Assembly: GCF_000955905.1 (NCBI RefSeq)
Contig: NZ_CP011097.1
Location: 1,142,582-1,206,581 of the forward strand
DNA length: 64,000 nt
Reading direction: 5' to 3'
Source: Candidatus Nitrosotenuis cloacae
GTDB lineage: Archaea; Thermoproteota; Nitrososphaeria; Nitrososphaerales; Nitrosopumilaceae
Position 1 is the stretch's first letter. Every line of letters begins with the position of its first letter. The notes below the pieces were generated by a model that was given only the letters and a program-made list of their open reading frames with translations, did not search any database and was not told the origin of the DNA. This document shows positions 8,168 to 16,656 of the stretch, in pieces. The position numbers were made by a program, and so were the translations under genes.

Positions 8168-8175
8168 TTAAATAT
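8168..8175 (+). promoter_or_regulatory. TATA box of the HemQ-like gene
   Basis: The element TTAAATAT is centred about 26 bases before the ATG at 8197, consistent with a leaderless transcript. Confidence 0.55.
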
Positions 8176-8196
8176 GGTAAGCCAAAAACAAAAGCA

Positions 8197-8865
8197 ATGT
8201 CAGAGAATAGAATGTTTTTCAACTTTTCATTTTTTAAGATAGACCCAAAGTGGCGCTGGATGGCAGATCTAGCAAAGGAAGAATCAGCCAAGGAAATAGA
8301 GCAGGTAATTAGAAACTCCAAGATAAAGTGTAGAACATATTCTACACTGGGTCTAAGAGACGATGCCGAGTTTTTGCTCTGGTTTGCATCCGAATCAGTA
8401 GAAGAGATTCAGAGTGTCATCTCTAAAATATACAGTACTGTCTTTGGCAAATACATCATACCATCTCATGTGTATCTATCATCCACAAGGCCATCCATTT
8501 ACGCAAAGACTGGCAAAGCACTATCGTTTGTTGCAGGAGAAGAACCAAAGAAATACACCGTTGTATACCCATTCATCAAGACAAGGGACTGGTATCTTTT
8601 GCCACTAGAGCAGAGAAAAAAAATGATGGATGAGCACATTGAGGTAGGTCACAAGTTTCCTCAGGTCTCACTAAACACAACATACTCGTTTGGAATTCAT
8701 GATGAGGACTTTATGCTGGCCTTTGAATCAGATGATCTTCATGCATTTCAGGATTTGATAATGGAGCTTAGAGAGACACAGGTCTCCAAGTATATTGAAA
8801 AAGACACTCCGATGATTGTGTGCGTCAAAAAAGACATCATTCCCCTGATTGCAAGCTTGGGCTAG
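8197..8865 (+). CDS. HemQ / chlorite dismutase family heme protein (probable coproheme decarboxylase)
   Basis: A 222-residue member of the Cld/HemQ superfamily. It contains the family block R-D-W-Y-L-L-P-L-E-Q-R (130-140), the probable proximal heme ligand His147 in M-M-D-E-H (143-147), and the conserved S-F-G-I-H-D-E-D-F (about 164-172). About 13 residues after His147, where true chlorite dismutases have a catalytic Arg, there is Asn or Thr. Chlorite turnover is therefore unlikely. The better guess is oxidative decarboxylation of coproheme to heme b, as in HemQ. AhbA-AhbB and other heme genes lie a few kilobases downstream. Function is inferred. Confidence 0.75.
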   Translation: MSENRMFFNFSFFKIDPKWRWMADLAKEESAKEIEQVIRNSKIKCRTYSTLGLRDDAEFLLWFASESVEEIQSVISKIYSTVFGKYIIPSHVYLSSTRPSIYAKTGKALSFVAGEEPKKYTVVYPFIKTRDWYLLPLEQRKKMMDEHIEVGHKFPQVSLNTTYSFGIHDEDFMLAFESDDLHAFQDLIMELRETQVSKYIEKDTPMIVCVKKDIIPLIASLG

Positions 8866-8936
8866 TGTAGTCTCAGGACTGCAAATCTAGGATAGACATA
8901 AATCCAAATTCATAGCCGAAAAATCCAGATCATACC

Positions 8937-9929
8937 TTGAAATATCGAACACTAGGAAAAAGCGGAATCAAAGTATCTGAGATAGGATTTGGTGCATGGA
9001 CTATAGCCTTGGACTGGTGGGGCAAAAAAATCGAAGACGATGAAGCCAGAAGAATGCTCAAGCGAGCATATGATCTTGGGATTAATCTCTTTGAGACTGG
9101 TGATATGTACGGAAAAGGCAAAAGTGAGAAGCTAATCGGCGAGGTATTTCGAGGAATGCGGGATGATATTGTGATTTCCACAAAGTATGGCTACGAGTTT
9201 GAGGGCGCAGCCCAGATAGGCCACTCGGAGCTGCCACAGAGATTTGACCCATTATTCACAGAGCATGCCTTGAAAAATAGCTTGGCAAGGCTGCAAACAG
9301 ATCATATCGATGTTTACGGATTGCACAATCCAAAAATGTACCACATACAGGACGATGTCATTTTTAATACTTTGGATAAAAAAATCAACGAAGGTGTAAT
9401 TGGCACATACCAAATAGCACTGGGTCCGGCAATAGGCTGGACCAAAGAGGGACTAGCTGCAATGGAGCGCAAAAACGTCTCTGCCGTCCAGACAGTGTAT
9501 AACATTTTGGAGCAGACACCGGGCAATGAGCTAATTGATACCGCAATGCAAAAGGACGTGGGAATTTTAGTGCGAGTCCCAGATGCATCGGGAATTCTAA
9601 CAGGAAAGGTAAAGGCAGACACCAAAATAGACGAAAAGGATCACCGCTCAGTTAGACGTGGGGAGTGGGTAAAGGCAGCCCTAGACAAAGTAGAGCAGCT
9701 ACGACCAATTGCCGATAGGAATAATCTGAATATTACTGAGCTTGCAATCAAGTTCATCTTATCAAAGGAATCAATATCATCGGTGTTTCCAACCGTGATT
9801 AGCATAGAGGAAATAGAGCAGTTTGCCGCAATGTCGGATGGAAACTATCTTCCGCACAATGACATGTCAGAGATTGCAAGAATCTATTCCAGCTGGCCGT
9901 CATACGAGCTAAAGGCAACCGTGGCATAA
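8937..9929 (+). CDS. aldo/keto reductase
   Basis: A 330-residue aldo/keto reductase with the full catalytic tetrad: Asp and Tyr in F-E-T-G-D-M-Y-G-K-G (about 52-61), Lys in V-I-S-T-K-Y (about 80-85) and His in D-V-Y-G-L-H-N-P (about 124-131). The N-terminus (K-Y-R-T-L-G-K-S-G-I-K-V-S-E-I-G-F-G) is classic for the family. It would reduce a carbonyl with NADPH in the cytoplasm; the substrate is unknown. The TTG at 8937 is the start. It has no obvious operon partner. Confidence 0.9.
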   Translation: MKYRTLGKSGIKVSEIGFGAWTIALDWWGKKIEDDEARRMLKRAYDLGINLFETGDMYGKGKSEKLIGEVFRGMRDDIVISTKYGYEFEGAAQIGHSELPQRFDPLFTEHALKNSLARLQTDHIDVYGLHNPKMYHIQDDVIFNTLDKKINEGVIGTYQIALGPAIGWTKEGLAAMERKNVSAVQTVYNILEQTPGNELIDTAMQKDVGILVRVPDASGILTGKVKADTKIDEKDHRSVRRGEWVKAALDKVEQLRPIADRNNLNITELAIKFILSKESISSVFPTVISIEEIEQFAAMSDGNYLPHNDMSEIARIYSSWPSYELKATVA

Positions 9930-10014
9930 TACTGCCATTTTGGAATCACATTCAGAGATCAACTTCCGACTTTCTTATATTATATTATTATACTCAGATT
10001 AATTAGGAGACTAA

Positions 10015-10314
10015 TTGGCAAGCTTTAGTGTGCACCCAGAAGATAACATAGACAAGGCGTTTTTGGCCTTTTGTATAGAAATTGTTCTACTAAGGATGGG
10101 CATGCCACAATATGAGAAGGTAGTCTCCAAGCTGGAAAAAGACTACAAAACACACATACCGGAATGCGACAAAAACCCAGAGGCACTCAAGCGAGTCCTC
10201 CAGGAGATTTTTGGCGATGCATACGGGGATATTCTAAACGAGATAAAAGAGGAGATAGGCGATGTTGGGTCCAAAAAATACTACACAGACTTTATTTTTG
10301 CAATGACAAAATAG
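10015..10314 (+). CDS. small helical protein, possibly a NitrOD5-type output domain
   Basis: A 99-residue all-alpha protein starting at TTG. The pattern I-D-K-A-F, then L-L-R-M-G-M-P-Q-Y-E-K-V, I-P-E-C-D-K-N-P-E-A-L and I-F-G-D-A-Y-G-D-I-L resembles the thaumarchaeal NitrOD5 output domain, which is often found stand-alone or fused to sensory domains. That assignment is from memory of the pattern and is tentative. It lies 6 bases before a multi-pass membrane protein, so the pair may form a membrane signalling unit. Confidence 0.5.
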   Translation: MASFSVHPEDNIDKAFLAFCIEIVLLRMGMPQYEKVVSKLEKDYKTHIPECDKNPEALKRVLQEIFGDAYGDILNEIKEEIGDVGSKKYYTDFIFAMTK

Positions 10315-10320
10315 ATTCTG

Positions 10321-11112
10321 ATGCAGATTTCACAGAAATGGGCATTGGGCTCATCAATGATTCTGATGGGAGTTGTGTTTTTGGCTGCCAATGTTTTGCA
10401 GCAAGAAGACTATCCAATCATACCAGACAGCATCTATCCGACAGACATTTTCTTTGTTGCAGTATCACCGATTGTAATTGTTTTTTCCGCCATACTGGTT
10501 GCAAGGCACGGTATGACAGGTAATCACTCCAAGGCGTGGATTTTGTTCTTGGCAGGCTCGATATCGTGGTACATGGCAGACCTAACATATTACTATAATT
10601 CCGAATACATTACACAAAACAACAACTCGTATCTGGTTGACTATCTGTATTACTTGAGTTATTTTCTGTATTTTGGATTCATGTTATTTTATGTAAAGCC
10701 AAGAAAAAACAAGATCACAAAAAGAATCATCATACTAGGCGTGATAATCTCTGCAAGTTTTATTGCACCAAGCACGTATTTTATTTTGCAAAAACCAACC
10801 ACAGACAATGCAGAAACCGGAATTAACATGGTTTATCCGTTTTTGGATGCAATGGTCTTTGTTCCGGCATTTGTTGCAACAGTTTTGTTTTTCAGAGGCG
10901 AGGTGAATTTTCTGTGGATTACAATAACCCTTGGAGTGATCTGTATGGCAGTGGCAGACACGATATTTTTAGTGGAACGATGCCTTGAGATGTTCTCGCC
11001 TAGCAGCTTTGCGAATCTGTTTTTTGCATGGAAGTGGATTTTGTTTGCGTTTGGTGCGTATTCTCACATCAAAATATTTGGCGCCACAAAAAACGGCCTA
11101 ATCAAGCAGTGA
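10321..11112 (+). CDS. multi-pass membrane protein (about 7 helices)
   Basis: A 263-residue hydrophobic protein with about seven predicted transmembrane segments (roughly 8-25, 41-62, 73-90, 107-125, 136-155, 175-195 and 200-217, with a further hydrophobic stretch near 235-255). The loops are short and the C-terminus basic. There are no channel or transporter motifs I can name; the layout resembles membrane sensor modules found at the N-terminus of signalling proteins. Starting 6 bases after the small helical protein suggests a shared function. Its 3' end overlaps the convergent ahbAB gene by 11 bases. Confidence 0.6.
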   Translation: MQISQKWALGSSMILMGVVFLAANVLQQEDYPIIPDSIYPTDIFFVAVSPIVIVFSAILVARHGMTGNHSKAWILFLAGSISWYMADLTYYYNSEYITQNNNSYLVDYLYYLSYFLYFGFMLFYVKPRKNKITKRIIILGVIISASFIAPSTYFILQKPTTDNAETGINMVYPFLDAMVFVPAFVATVLFFRGEVNFLWITITLGVICMAVADTIFLVERCLEMFSPSSFANLFFAWKWILFAFGAYSHIKIFGATKNGLIKQ

Positions 11113-12115
11113 TTGGATCTTCTATTGTGTATTGTCCTTCGGTGAAATACTCGACGCGTGTCTTTTTGAATTCGCGTGAGCTGAACAATATTTTGTAATC
11201 ATCTACATTGATGTGTCCCTGGATGTCCTTTGCCATAGACTCGGCTTCTGCAATTGACTTGCAGTGCACCATTGAGAACACATTGTATGGCCAATCGGCA
11301 TAGACAGGTCGTTGGTAGCAATGGCTGATTTGCGGAAATGCACCCAGTGTTTCTCCAACGGACTCGATTTTTTCCTCTGGGACGCGCCACACTATCATGC
11401 CGTTTGCGGTAAATCCCACGTCTCTGTGTCGTAGAATAGCGGCATAACGCCTCATCACACCAATGGATTCGTAGTAGTATAGTTTTTCAAAAACCTGCGC
11501 TTCACTCATTTTTAATGCCTGAGCTGCCGGAAGGAATGGCCTATCAATTACCTGCAGGTCTTTTTGCAATTGTCTGATGAATTCTTTATCGTCCTCATTT
11601 GGAGCAAACTTTACCTCGTTGATCTTTTTCTTTTCCTCAGTTGGGGCTATCTCTTTTTTTTTCTCATCAATCATGTCTAGTTTGACGCCGATTTTGAACA
11701 GCTTAATCGTAGGTAATAGTCGGATTTTTAAAATTCCTGGTAGCTTTCCAAACTTGTCCACCTCGGTTTTCAGATCCGTTCCGGGTGGTGTTGCTAGTGT
11801 GAACCACAAGTTGTACTCGTGGTTTCGCTCGTAATTATGCGATACTCCGGGATGTCGGTTGATTTGATTTGCAACATAGTCTAGTTTTTCTGGCGTTACT
11901 GCCATCGCAACAAGTGAGCTCTTGTATCCAAGTCGTCTAGTATCAAAGATTGCGGAGAGTTGTCGGAGAACTCCGCTGGATTTCAGTTGAGTGATTCTGT
12001 TTTTCATTTCATCATTTGATATGTGGAATTTATCTGCAAGAGACTTGTATGGTTCGGCTACCAAAGGAAAGGACCACTGGATTTCATTTAGGATTTCTTT
12101 GTCTAGTGCATCCAT
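11102..12115 (-). CDS. ahbAB: siroheme decarboxylase, AhbA-AhbB fusion
   Basis: A 337-residue protein made of two Lrp/AsnC-like units. The N-terminal unit (about 1-150) has a winged helix and the heme-site words S-H-N-Y-E-R-N-H-E-Y-N-L-W-F. The C-terminal unit (about 175-325) has S-H-C-Y-Q-R-P and W-P-Y-N-V-F-S-M-V-H. These are the conserved His/Tyr motifs of AhbA and AhbB, which jointly decarboxylate siroheme to 12,18-didecarboxysiroheme. A Lys/Glu-rich linker (about 150-175) joins them. In many organisms the two are separate genes. It diverges from the precorrin-2 dehydrogenase-hemA-hemB operon, which supports a role in heme synthesis rather than transcription control. Confidence 0.85.
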   Translation of the reverse strand: MDALDKEILNEIQWSFPLVAEPYKSLADKFHISNDEMKNRITQLKSSGVLRQLSAIFDTRRLGYKSSLVAMAVTPEKLDYVANQINRHPGVSHNYERNHEYNLWFTLATPPGTDLKTEVDKFGKLPGILKIRLLPTIKLFKIGVKLDMIDEKKKEIAPTEEKKKINEVKFAPNEDDKEFIRQLQKDLQVIDRPFLPAAQALKMSEAQVFEKLYYYESIGVMRRYAAILRHRDVGFTANGMIVWRVPEEKIESVGETLGAFPQISHCYQRPVYADWPYNVFSMVHCKSIAEAESMAKDIQGHINVDDYKILFSSREFKKTRVEYFTEGQYTIEDPITA

Positions 12116-12170
12116 TGTATTTTCTAGAATCCCAATTTTGATTAAAAACCTAGCGAGAAACGAACAATCC

Positions 12171-12178
12171 TATAAATA
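12171..12178 (+). promoter_or_regulatory. TATA box of the met8-hemA-hemB operon
   Basis: The element TATAAATA is centred 27 bases before the GTG at 12201. It fixes the start of the precorrin-2 dehydrogenase and argues against the in-frame upstream extension that runs antisense through ahbAB. Confidence 0.65.
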
Positions 12179-12200
12179 CAATTTCACATCTGCCCTGATC

Positions 12201-12854
12201 GTGATTGTTGACCTAAACCTAAAGGACAAACTAGTCATAGTTGTTGGAGCCGGTGGCGAGGGTCTAAAAAAAGTAAACTCGCTACTAACACAAGACTGCC
12301 AGATTTTGGTAATATCTGATAGTACAAATGCACAAATCCAAAAGTTGGTAAAGCAAGGCAAAATAGAATTCAAAAAAATAAAGCTGGAAAATGCAAACTT
12401 CCTAAACGACTATGAACCAATATTGGTAATGGCGGCAACCGATGATAAAGAACTAAACCGAAATATCTCAACATATGCAAAGAAAAAGCGATGTTATGCA
12501 TATGCCGCAGATGACCCGGAGTTCTCTGACTTTGCACACCCATCAGTCATTAACATACAGGATACTGTCCAGATAGCAATCTCAACTGGTGGACGATCAC
12601 CCGCAATGGCTCGCAAGCTCAAACTAAAGGCGGAAAAAATCTTTAATGAAATCATAAACAAAGAGGACATTTACCAAATAAAGCTACAAAAAATTGCGCG
12701 CGATGCCGCAAAGTCCAAAATAGGAACCGTCCTTGAGCGAAAAAAATTCCTATATTCAGTTTTGAATAATTCCAAGATAAAACAGTTATTAAAAGACGAT
12801 AATTTTCCAAGTGCACAAAGAGAAGTAATGAGGATGCTTGGCGAGTGGAAATGA
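12201..12854 (+). CDS. precorrin-2 dehydrogenase / siroheme synthase (Met8-like)
   Basis: A 217-residue NAD-dependent dehydrogenase, starting at GTG 12201. The Rossmann motif is V-V-G-A-G-G-E-G (14-21), followed by the family's A-A-T-D-D-K-E-L-N (about 79-87), A-D-D-P-E-F-S-D-F (about 107-115) and S-T-G-G-R-S-P-A-M-A-R (about 132-142). It oxidises precorrin-2 to sirohydrochlorin; whether it also inserts iron, as yeast Met8p does, cannot be told from sequence alone. The stop overlaps the hemA ATG (ATGA). It supplies the substrate for the divergent siroheme decarboxylase. Confidence 0.88.
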   Translation: MIVDLNLKDKLVIVVGAGGEGLKKVNSLLTQDCQILVISDSTNAQIQKLVKQGKIEFKKIKLENANFLNDYEPILVMAATDDKELNRNISTYAKKKRCYAYAADDPEFSDFAHPSVINIQDTVQIAISTGGRSPAMARKLKLKAEKIFNEIINKEDIYQIKLQKIARDAAKSKIGTVLERKKFLYSVLNNSKIKQLLKDDNFPSAQREVMRMLGEWK

Positions 12855-14104
12855 GCAATATCATCAATGCCCGTGTAACGTTTAGGAACTCCCCAATTCA
12901 TGTTTTGGAAAAATTCACATTCAAAGATCTAGATTCTGCTTACGAGTCATTCAGAAAACACTCTGGCCTAAAGGAGCTAGTCATTTTACAGACTTGCAAT
13001 AGAGTGGAGATCTTTGGCTCTACCGACAAGCCAAGCATGCAAAAAATAAAGAAAACTTGGGCTTCACTTGCTGGACTAGAAGAGATGGCATTCAAGGAAA
13101 ACTTTGAGGTATCAGAAGACACTGAAGTATGCGAGCACTTGCTTAGACTAACATCGGGGCTGGACTCCATGGTAGTGGGAGAAGAACAGATTTTGGGCCA
13201 AGTAAAGGACGCCATCATACAAGCAAAGGAGATGAGAGCCTCAGGTGAATACCTCAACACACTATTTGATAAGGCAGTAAAGATTGGAACGCGTGTTAGA
13301 AACTCGACTGGCATAAACAAGGGAACCATCTCGGTTGGTTCCATGGCAGTAAAACTGGCAGAGGAAAACATTGATGATCTAAAATCAAAAAAGATCCTGC
13401 TAATTGGTACAGGTGAGGCAGCCACACTTGTTGCAAAGTCGCTGGAAAAGCGAGACTATCATTTTTACGTGACGAGTCGCACCATGGAACGCTCAAAGGC
13501 ATTTGCAGAAACAGTTGGCGGCGAGCCGATTGGGTTTGAAGAAATAATGAAGGGGTTCTCAAACTATGATGTCTTGTTTGTGGCAACGGTTGCGCCATAC
13601 TTTTTGGTTACATTTGATAGGATCAAAGATGCAATGAAAAGCAAGAAAGACGGCATGATGATACTGGACTTATCAAATCCCAGAACAGTCGATGAAAAAG
13701 TTGCCACCATTCATGGAATAAAGATGATGAATCTGGACCAAATAGCAGAAATGGTCGACAAGAACATGCGATACCGCACAAACCAGAAAAACAGTGCAGA
13801 AAAAATAATTAGTGAAGAGATACAGGTACTAGAAGCCCACATGAAAAGACTCGAAATAGAACCAGTTGTCAAAGAAATCTTCAAGGATATTGATGTAAGA
13901 CGCTCAAAGGAGCTGGAAAAAGCACTACGCATGTTAGGTGAAACAGACGAGTCCAAGGTAAAGATTATCGATGATCTGACAAAGGCAATAGTGGAGGGAA
14001 TCATCTCGACTCCAATGAACAACCTAAGAAAAGCATCCGAACAATCAAATGACGACCTACTAAAGGCTGCAACCAAACTCTTTGATTACAAGAAAAAAGA
14101 ATAA
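12851..14104 (+). CDS. hemA: glutamyl-tRNA reductase
   Basis: A 417-residue HemA from the ATG at 12851, which overlaps the upstream stop as ATGA; an in-frame GTG six bases earlier is the alternative. The catalytic cysteine is Cys49 in L-Q-T-C-N-R-V-E. The glutamate-site block G-L-D-S-M-V-V-G-E-E-Q-I-L-G-Q-V-K (about 98-114) and the NADPH motif L-I-G-T-G-E-A-A (about 182-189) are intact, and the C-terminal dimerisation helices are present. It makes glutamate-1-semialdehyde from Glu-tRNA, the first committed step. A second HemA-like gene at 60606-61850 lacks the cysteine. Confidence 0.95.
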   Translation: MSNIINARVTFRNSPIHVLEKFTFKDLDSAYESFRKHSGLKELVILQTCNRVEIFGSTDKPSMQKIKKTWASLAGLEEMAFKENFEVSEDTEVCEHLLRLTSGLDSMVVGEEQILGQVKDAIIQAKEMRASGEYLNTLFDKAVKIGTRVRNSTGINKGTISVGSMAVKLAEENIDDLKSKKILLIGTGEAATLVAKSLEKRDYHFYVTSRTMERSKAFAETVGGEPIGFEEIMKGFSNYDVLFVATVAPYFLVTFDRIKDAMKSKKDGMMILDLSNPRTVDEKVATIHGIKMMNLDQIAEMVDKNMRYRTNQKNSAEKIISEEIQVLEAHMKRLEIEPVVKEIFKDIDVRRSKELEKALRMLGETDESKVKIIDDLTKAIVEGIISTPMNNLRKASEQSNDDLLKAATKLFDYKKKE

Positions 14105-14146
14105 CTCTCTGCCTAGAATTATATTGAAATAAACCAGATTTTGCTC

Positions 14147-15130
14147 ATGTCTGCATCATTTCCCGCACGACGACTGCGAAGGCTGCGCAAAAACGAAAAG
14201 ATGCGAAACCTTGTCCAAGAAGTTTTGTTCTCTACAAATGATTTGATCTGCCCTGTCTTTGTGCAAGAGGATCTAAAAGAAAGAAGCTTTGTCAAATCCA
14301 TGCCAGATATTGTAAGATTGCCATTATCAGAGGTAACAAACGAAGTCCAAGAGATCAAAGACCTAAAGATCCCTGCGATTATGCTGTTTGGTATACCCTC
14401 ACGCAAAGACGATGCGGGAACTGGCGCATTTGTGGATGACGGCATTGTACAAAAAGCAATCACACATGTGAGAAAAAACTTTGGAGAAAATATAGTGATA
14501 ATGGCAGACGTTTGTTTGTGTCAATACACATCATCTGGCCATTGTGGAATACTGAAAGGAAACACAATAGACAATGACACCAGCTTGGAAACTCTGGCAA
14601 ATGTTGCACTATCCCAGGCAAAGGCCGGAGTTGACATAGTATCACCGTCTGCAATGATGGACGGTCAGGTAAAGGCAATCAGGCATATTTTAGATGAAAA
14701 CGGATTCACAGATGTTGGCATAATGTCGCATTCTGCAAAGCACAGATCCTCATTTTACAATCCATTCCGTGATGCCGCAGACTGTGCACCACAATTTGGG
14801 GATAGAAAGACATACCAGGTTCCATTTACCAATCCGCGCGAGGCAATGCGAGAAATAGAATCAGACATTGCCGAAGGAGTTGATATTGTGATGGTAAAGC
14901 CCGCCTTGGCATATTTGGACTTGATTGCAGAGACCAAAAAAAGCCACAACATCCCAGTTTCTGCATATTCCGTTTCTGGTGAATATGCCCTGGTTAAGGG
15001 AGCTGCCCAGCTAGGCTGGATAAACGAGACAGACATCATGTCGGAGATTTTGTATTCTATCAAAAGGGCAGGCGCAGACATGATAGTTACCTATTTTGCC
15101 AAAAAGATGGCAGCACACTTGAACAAATGA
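14147..15130 (+). CDS. hemB: delta-aminolevulinic acid dehydratase (porphobilinogen synthase)
   Basis: A 327-residue HemB from the ATG at 14147 (a TTG six bases upstream is also in frame). The zinc-type active site is visible as Cys123, Cys125 and Cys133 (D-V-C-L-C-Q-Y-T-S-S-G-H-C-G). The two Schiff-base lysines lie in the family blocks S-P-S-A-M-M-D-G-Q-V-K and M-V-K-P-A-L-A-Y-L-D. It condenses two ALA to porphobilinogen. It sits 42 bases after hemA, and its stop overlaps the ATG of the next small gene. Confidence 0.95.
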   Translation: MSASFPARRLRRLRKNEKMRNLVQEVLFSTNDLICPVFVQEDLKERSFVKSMPDIVRLPLSEVTNEVQEIKDLKIPAIMLFGIPSRKDDAGTGAFVDDGIVQKAITHVRKNFGENIVIMADVCLCQYTSSGHCGILKGNTIDNDTSLETLANVALSQAKAGVDIVSPSAMMDGQVKAIRHILDENGFTDVGIMSHSAKHRSSFYNPFRDAADCAPQFGDRKTYQVPFTNPREAMREIESDIAEGVDIVMVKPALAYLDLIAETKKSHNIPVSAYSVSGEYALVKGAAQLGWINETDIMSEILYSIKRAGADMIVTYFAKKMAAHLNK

Positions 15131-15438
15131 GAGACGACGAGCGATTTGAGATAGAGCGCGCGTATGATTTGTTGCCTCATGTTATAGGTGCAAGCTTGGC
15201 ATGTGTGTGGTTTAGGACAAACGGTATCAAAAAGCCGAATGAGGACGAGTTCCGCAAAAAGACAGTCGAGTTTTTCGCCATTCTATCAGGTATTGAGTCA
15301 TCATATCCAGATGAGGAAAAATTTTCTGAGATAAGATCATACATGAAAAACCGCTACAACCAAGAAATTGAAAAGATAATTCAGGGCAAAAACCCAGAGA
15401 TTGAAAAAAGATACAAGCGATACGTCGATTACGGTTAG
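15127..15438 (+). CDS. small conserved-looking protein coupled to hemB
   Basis: A 103-residue soluble protein, not recognised. It is mostly helical and charged, with an N-terminal D-D-E-R-F-E-I-E-R-A-Y-D-L-L-P-H-V-I segment and one Cys (C26). The ATG overlaps the hemB stop (ATGA), so it is translated with the heme operon. That placement suggests a tetrapyrrole-related role, but nothing in the sequence names a reaction. Its stop overlaps the stop of the convergent HD-domain gene. Confidence 0.6.
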   Translation: MRDDERFEIERAYDLLPHVIGASLACVWFRTNGIKKPNEDEFRKKTVEFFAILSGIESSYPDEEKFSEIRSYMKNRYNQEIEKIIQGKNPEIEKRYKRYVDYG

Positions 15439-16055
15439 ATCTCGCCTTTTAGCTCAGAGAGAAATTTTGTCATTAGTTTGGTTCTTTTTTTGGCCAAAGA
15501 TTTGGCAAACTTTGTGTTCATCTTTTTCTCAAGTAATAGTAATTTTTTATAAAAATGATCAACTGTCCAGGAATGATCATTTGGTTTTCTGATACGACAG
15601 AAAGGATCCACATCATTGTAGATTGGCCTAGACTCAGAGCCACCTACGGAAAATGTCCTAGCTATTCCTATTGCACCCAACGCATCCAATCTGTCGGCAT
15701 CTTGTAGGATTTTACCTTCTATTGTTTGTGGGGTTTTGCCGCGCGAAAAACTATGATCACGTATTGCATCAGATATGATTTGAATTTCAGACTCTGCAAA
15801 TCCATGTTTTTTTAGGGTTTTTTGTGCCAAAACAGCGCTCTTTATTGATGCGGTCTTGGAGCGAGGATCCGACTTTGGAAACTGGACTAAATCATGTAAT
15901 AGTACGGCGGCAAGGACAAGTCTTGTGTCGGCTTTTTCATGCTTTGCTATTTTTTGCGCATTCTTGTAGACCCTCATTACATGTGAATAGTCATGCGCGG
16001 GATCGGACTGGATCATTTTTGCAACTTCATTGTGTAATGATTTGAGCGAGTTCAC
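15435..16055 (-). CDS. HD-domain phosphohydrolase
   Basis: A 206-residue HD-superfamily protein. Metal ligands are visible in A-H-D-Y-S-H-V (about 18-24), L-L-H-D-L-V (the HD pair, about 55-60), I-R-D-H-S-F and the distal I-L-Q-D-A-D-R-L-D. The spacing resembles the YedJ/YpgQ group of nucleotide pyrophosphohydrolases; the substrate is unknown. I chose the GTG at 16055. The open frame continues to 16382, but that part is antisense to the acetyltransferase gene and has no family similarity. Confidence 0.8.
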   Translation of the reverse strand: MNSLKSLHNEVAKMIQSDPAHDYSHVMRVYKNAQKIAKHEKADTRLVLAAVLLHDLVQFPKSDPRSKTASIKSAVLAQKTLKKHGFAESEIQIISDAIRDHSFSRGKTPQTIEGKILQDADRLDALGAIGIARTFSVGGSESRPIYNDVDPFCRIRKPNDHSWTVDHFYKKLLLLEKKMNTKFAKSLAKKRTKLMTKFLSELKGEI

Positions 16056-16119
16056 ACTGGTGTGCTGGTGTAATGATTCTACAAATAGCTTTTTGTGTCG
16101 TGTATGATTCCCAAAACTA

Positions 16120-16656
16120 GTGATTCTCAAAAAATACAAGATCTTTGACAAGACCATAATTCTGAGATATCCAAGATCATCAGATGCCCAAGATCTGATG
16201 AATCTGATAAACTCCCTAGTAAAAGAAGGTGCAGACATTGCAAAATCCAAGCCAGTCACCATCCAAGAGGAAAAACTCTGGCTCAAAGACACCATCACAT
16301 CCATCAAAAACAAAGAAAAGATCATCATACTAGCCGAAATGGACAGCGTTTGTGTTGGCAGTTGTGAGGTAACCAAAGACACCTATGATGTGTCAAGGCA
16401 CGTTGGAACACTAGGCATTGGCATAATAAAACAAGCCAGAGGAATCGGAATCGGCACCACCCTAATCAAAACAACGTTAGACGAGGCAAAGAAAAAGCTT
16501 GGACTGGAACTAGTAAAATTGTACGTGTTTGATTCCAATAACATAGGAAGGAGTATCTATGTAGAATTGGGATTCAAAGAAATAGGCAGAATCCCAAAAG
16601 GCGTCTACCACAATAAAAAATACAAAGACGACATCATAATGGCAAAAACACTATAG
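16120..16656 (+). CDS. GNAT family N-acetyltransferase
   Basis: A 178-residue GNAT protein starting at GTG 16120. The acetyl-CoA loop is seen as Q-A-R-G-I-G-I-G-T-T-L (about 104-114), and the C-terminal strand as Y-V-E-L-G-F-K-E-I-G-R (about 147-157). The substrate amine is unknown. The closest flavour is RimJ/RimL-like or spermidine-type acetyltransferases, without strong support. It diverges from the HD-domain gene across only 64 bases. Confidence 0.8.
   Translation: MILKKYKIFDKTIILRYPRSSDAQDLMNLINSLVKEGADIAKSKPVTIQEEKLWLKDTITSIKNKEKIIILAEMDSVCVGSCEVTKDTYDVSRHVGTLGIGIIKQARGIGIGTTLIKTTLDEAKKKLGLELVKLYVFDSNNIGRSIYVELGFKEIGRIPKGVYHNKKYKDDIIMAKTL

Noticed and set aside
8197-8865. Calling the Cld-family protein a true chlorite dismutase
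   Set aside because: The catalytic Arg position is not Arg, and no (per)chlorate genes are nearby.
11991-12200. In-frame upstream extension of the precorrin-2 dehydrogenase
   Set aside because: It is antisense to ahbAB and lies upstream of the TATA box at 12171-12178; the GTG at 12201 gives the family N-terminus.
16056-16382. N-terminal extension of the HD-domain protein
   Set aside because: It is antisense to the acetyltransferase gene and has no HD-family similarity.
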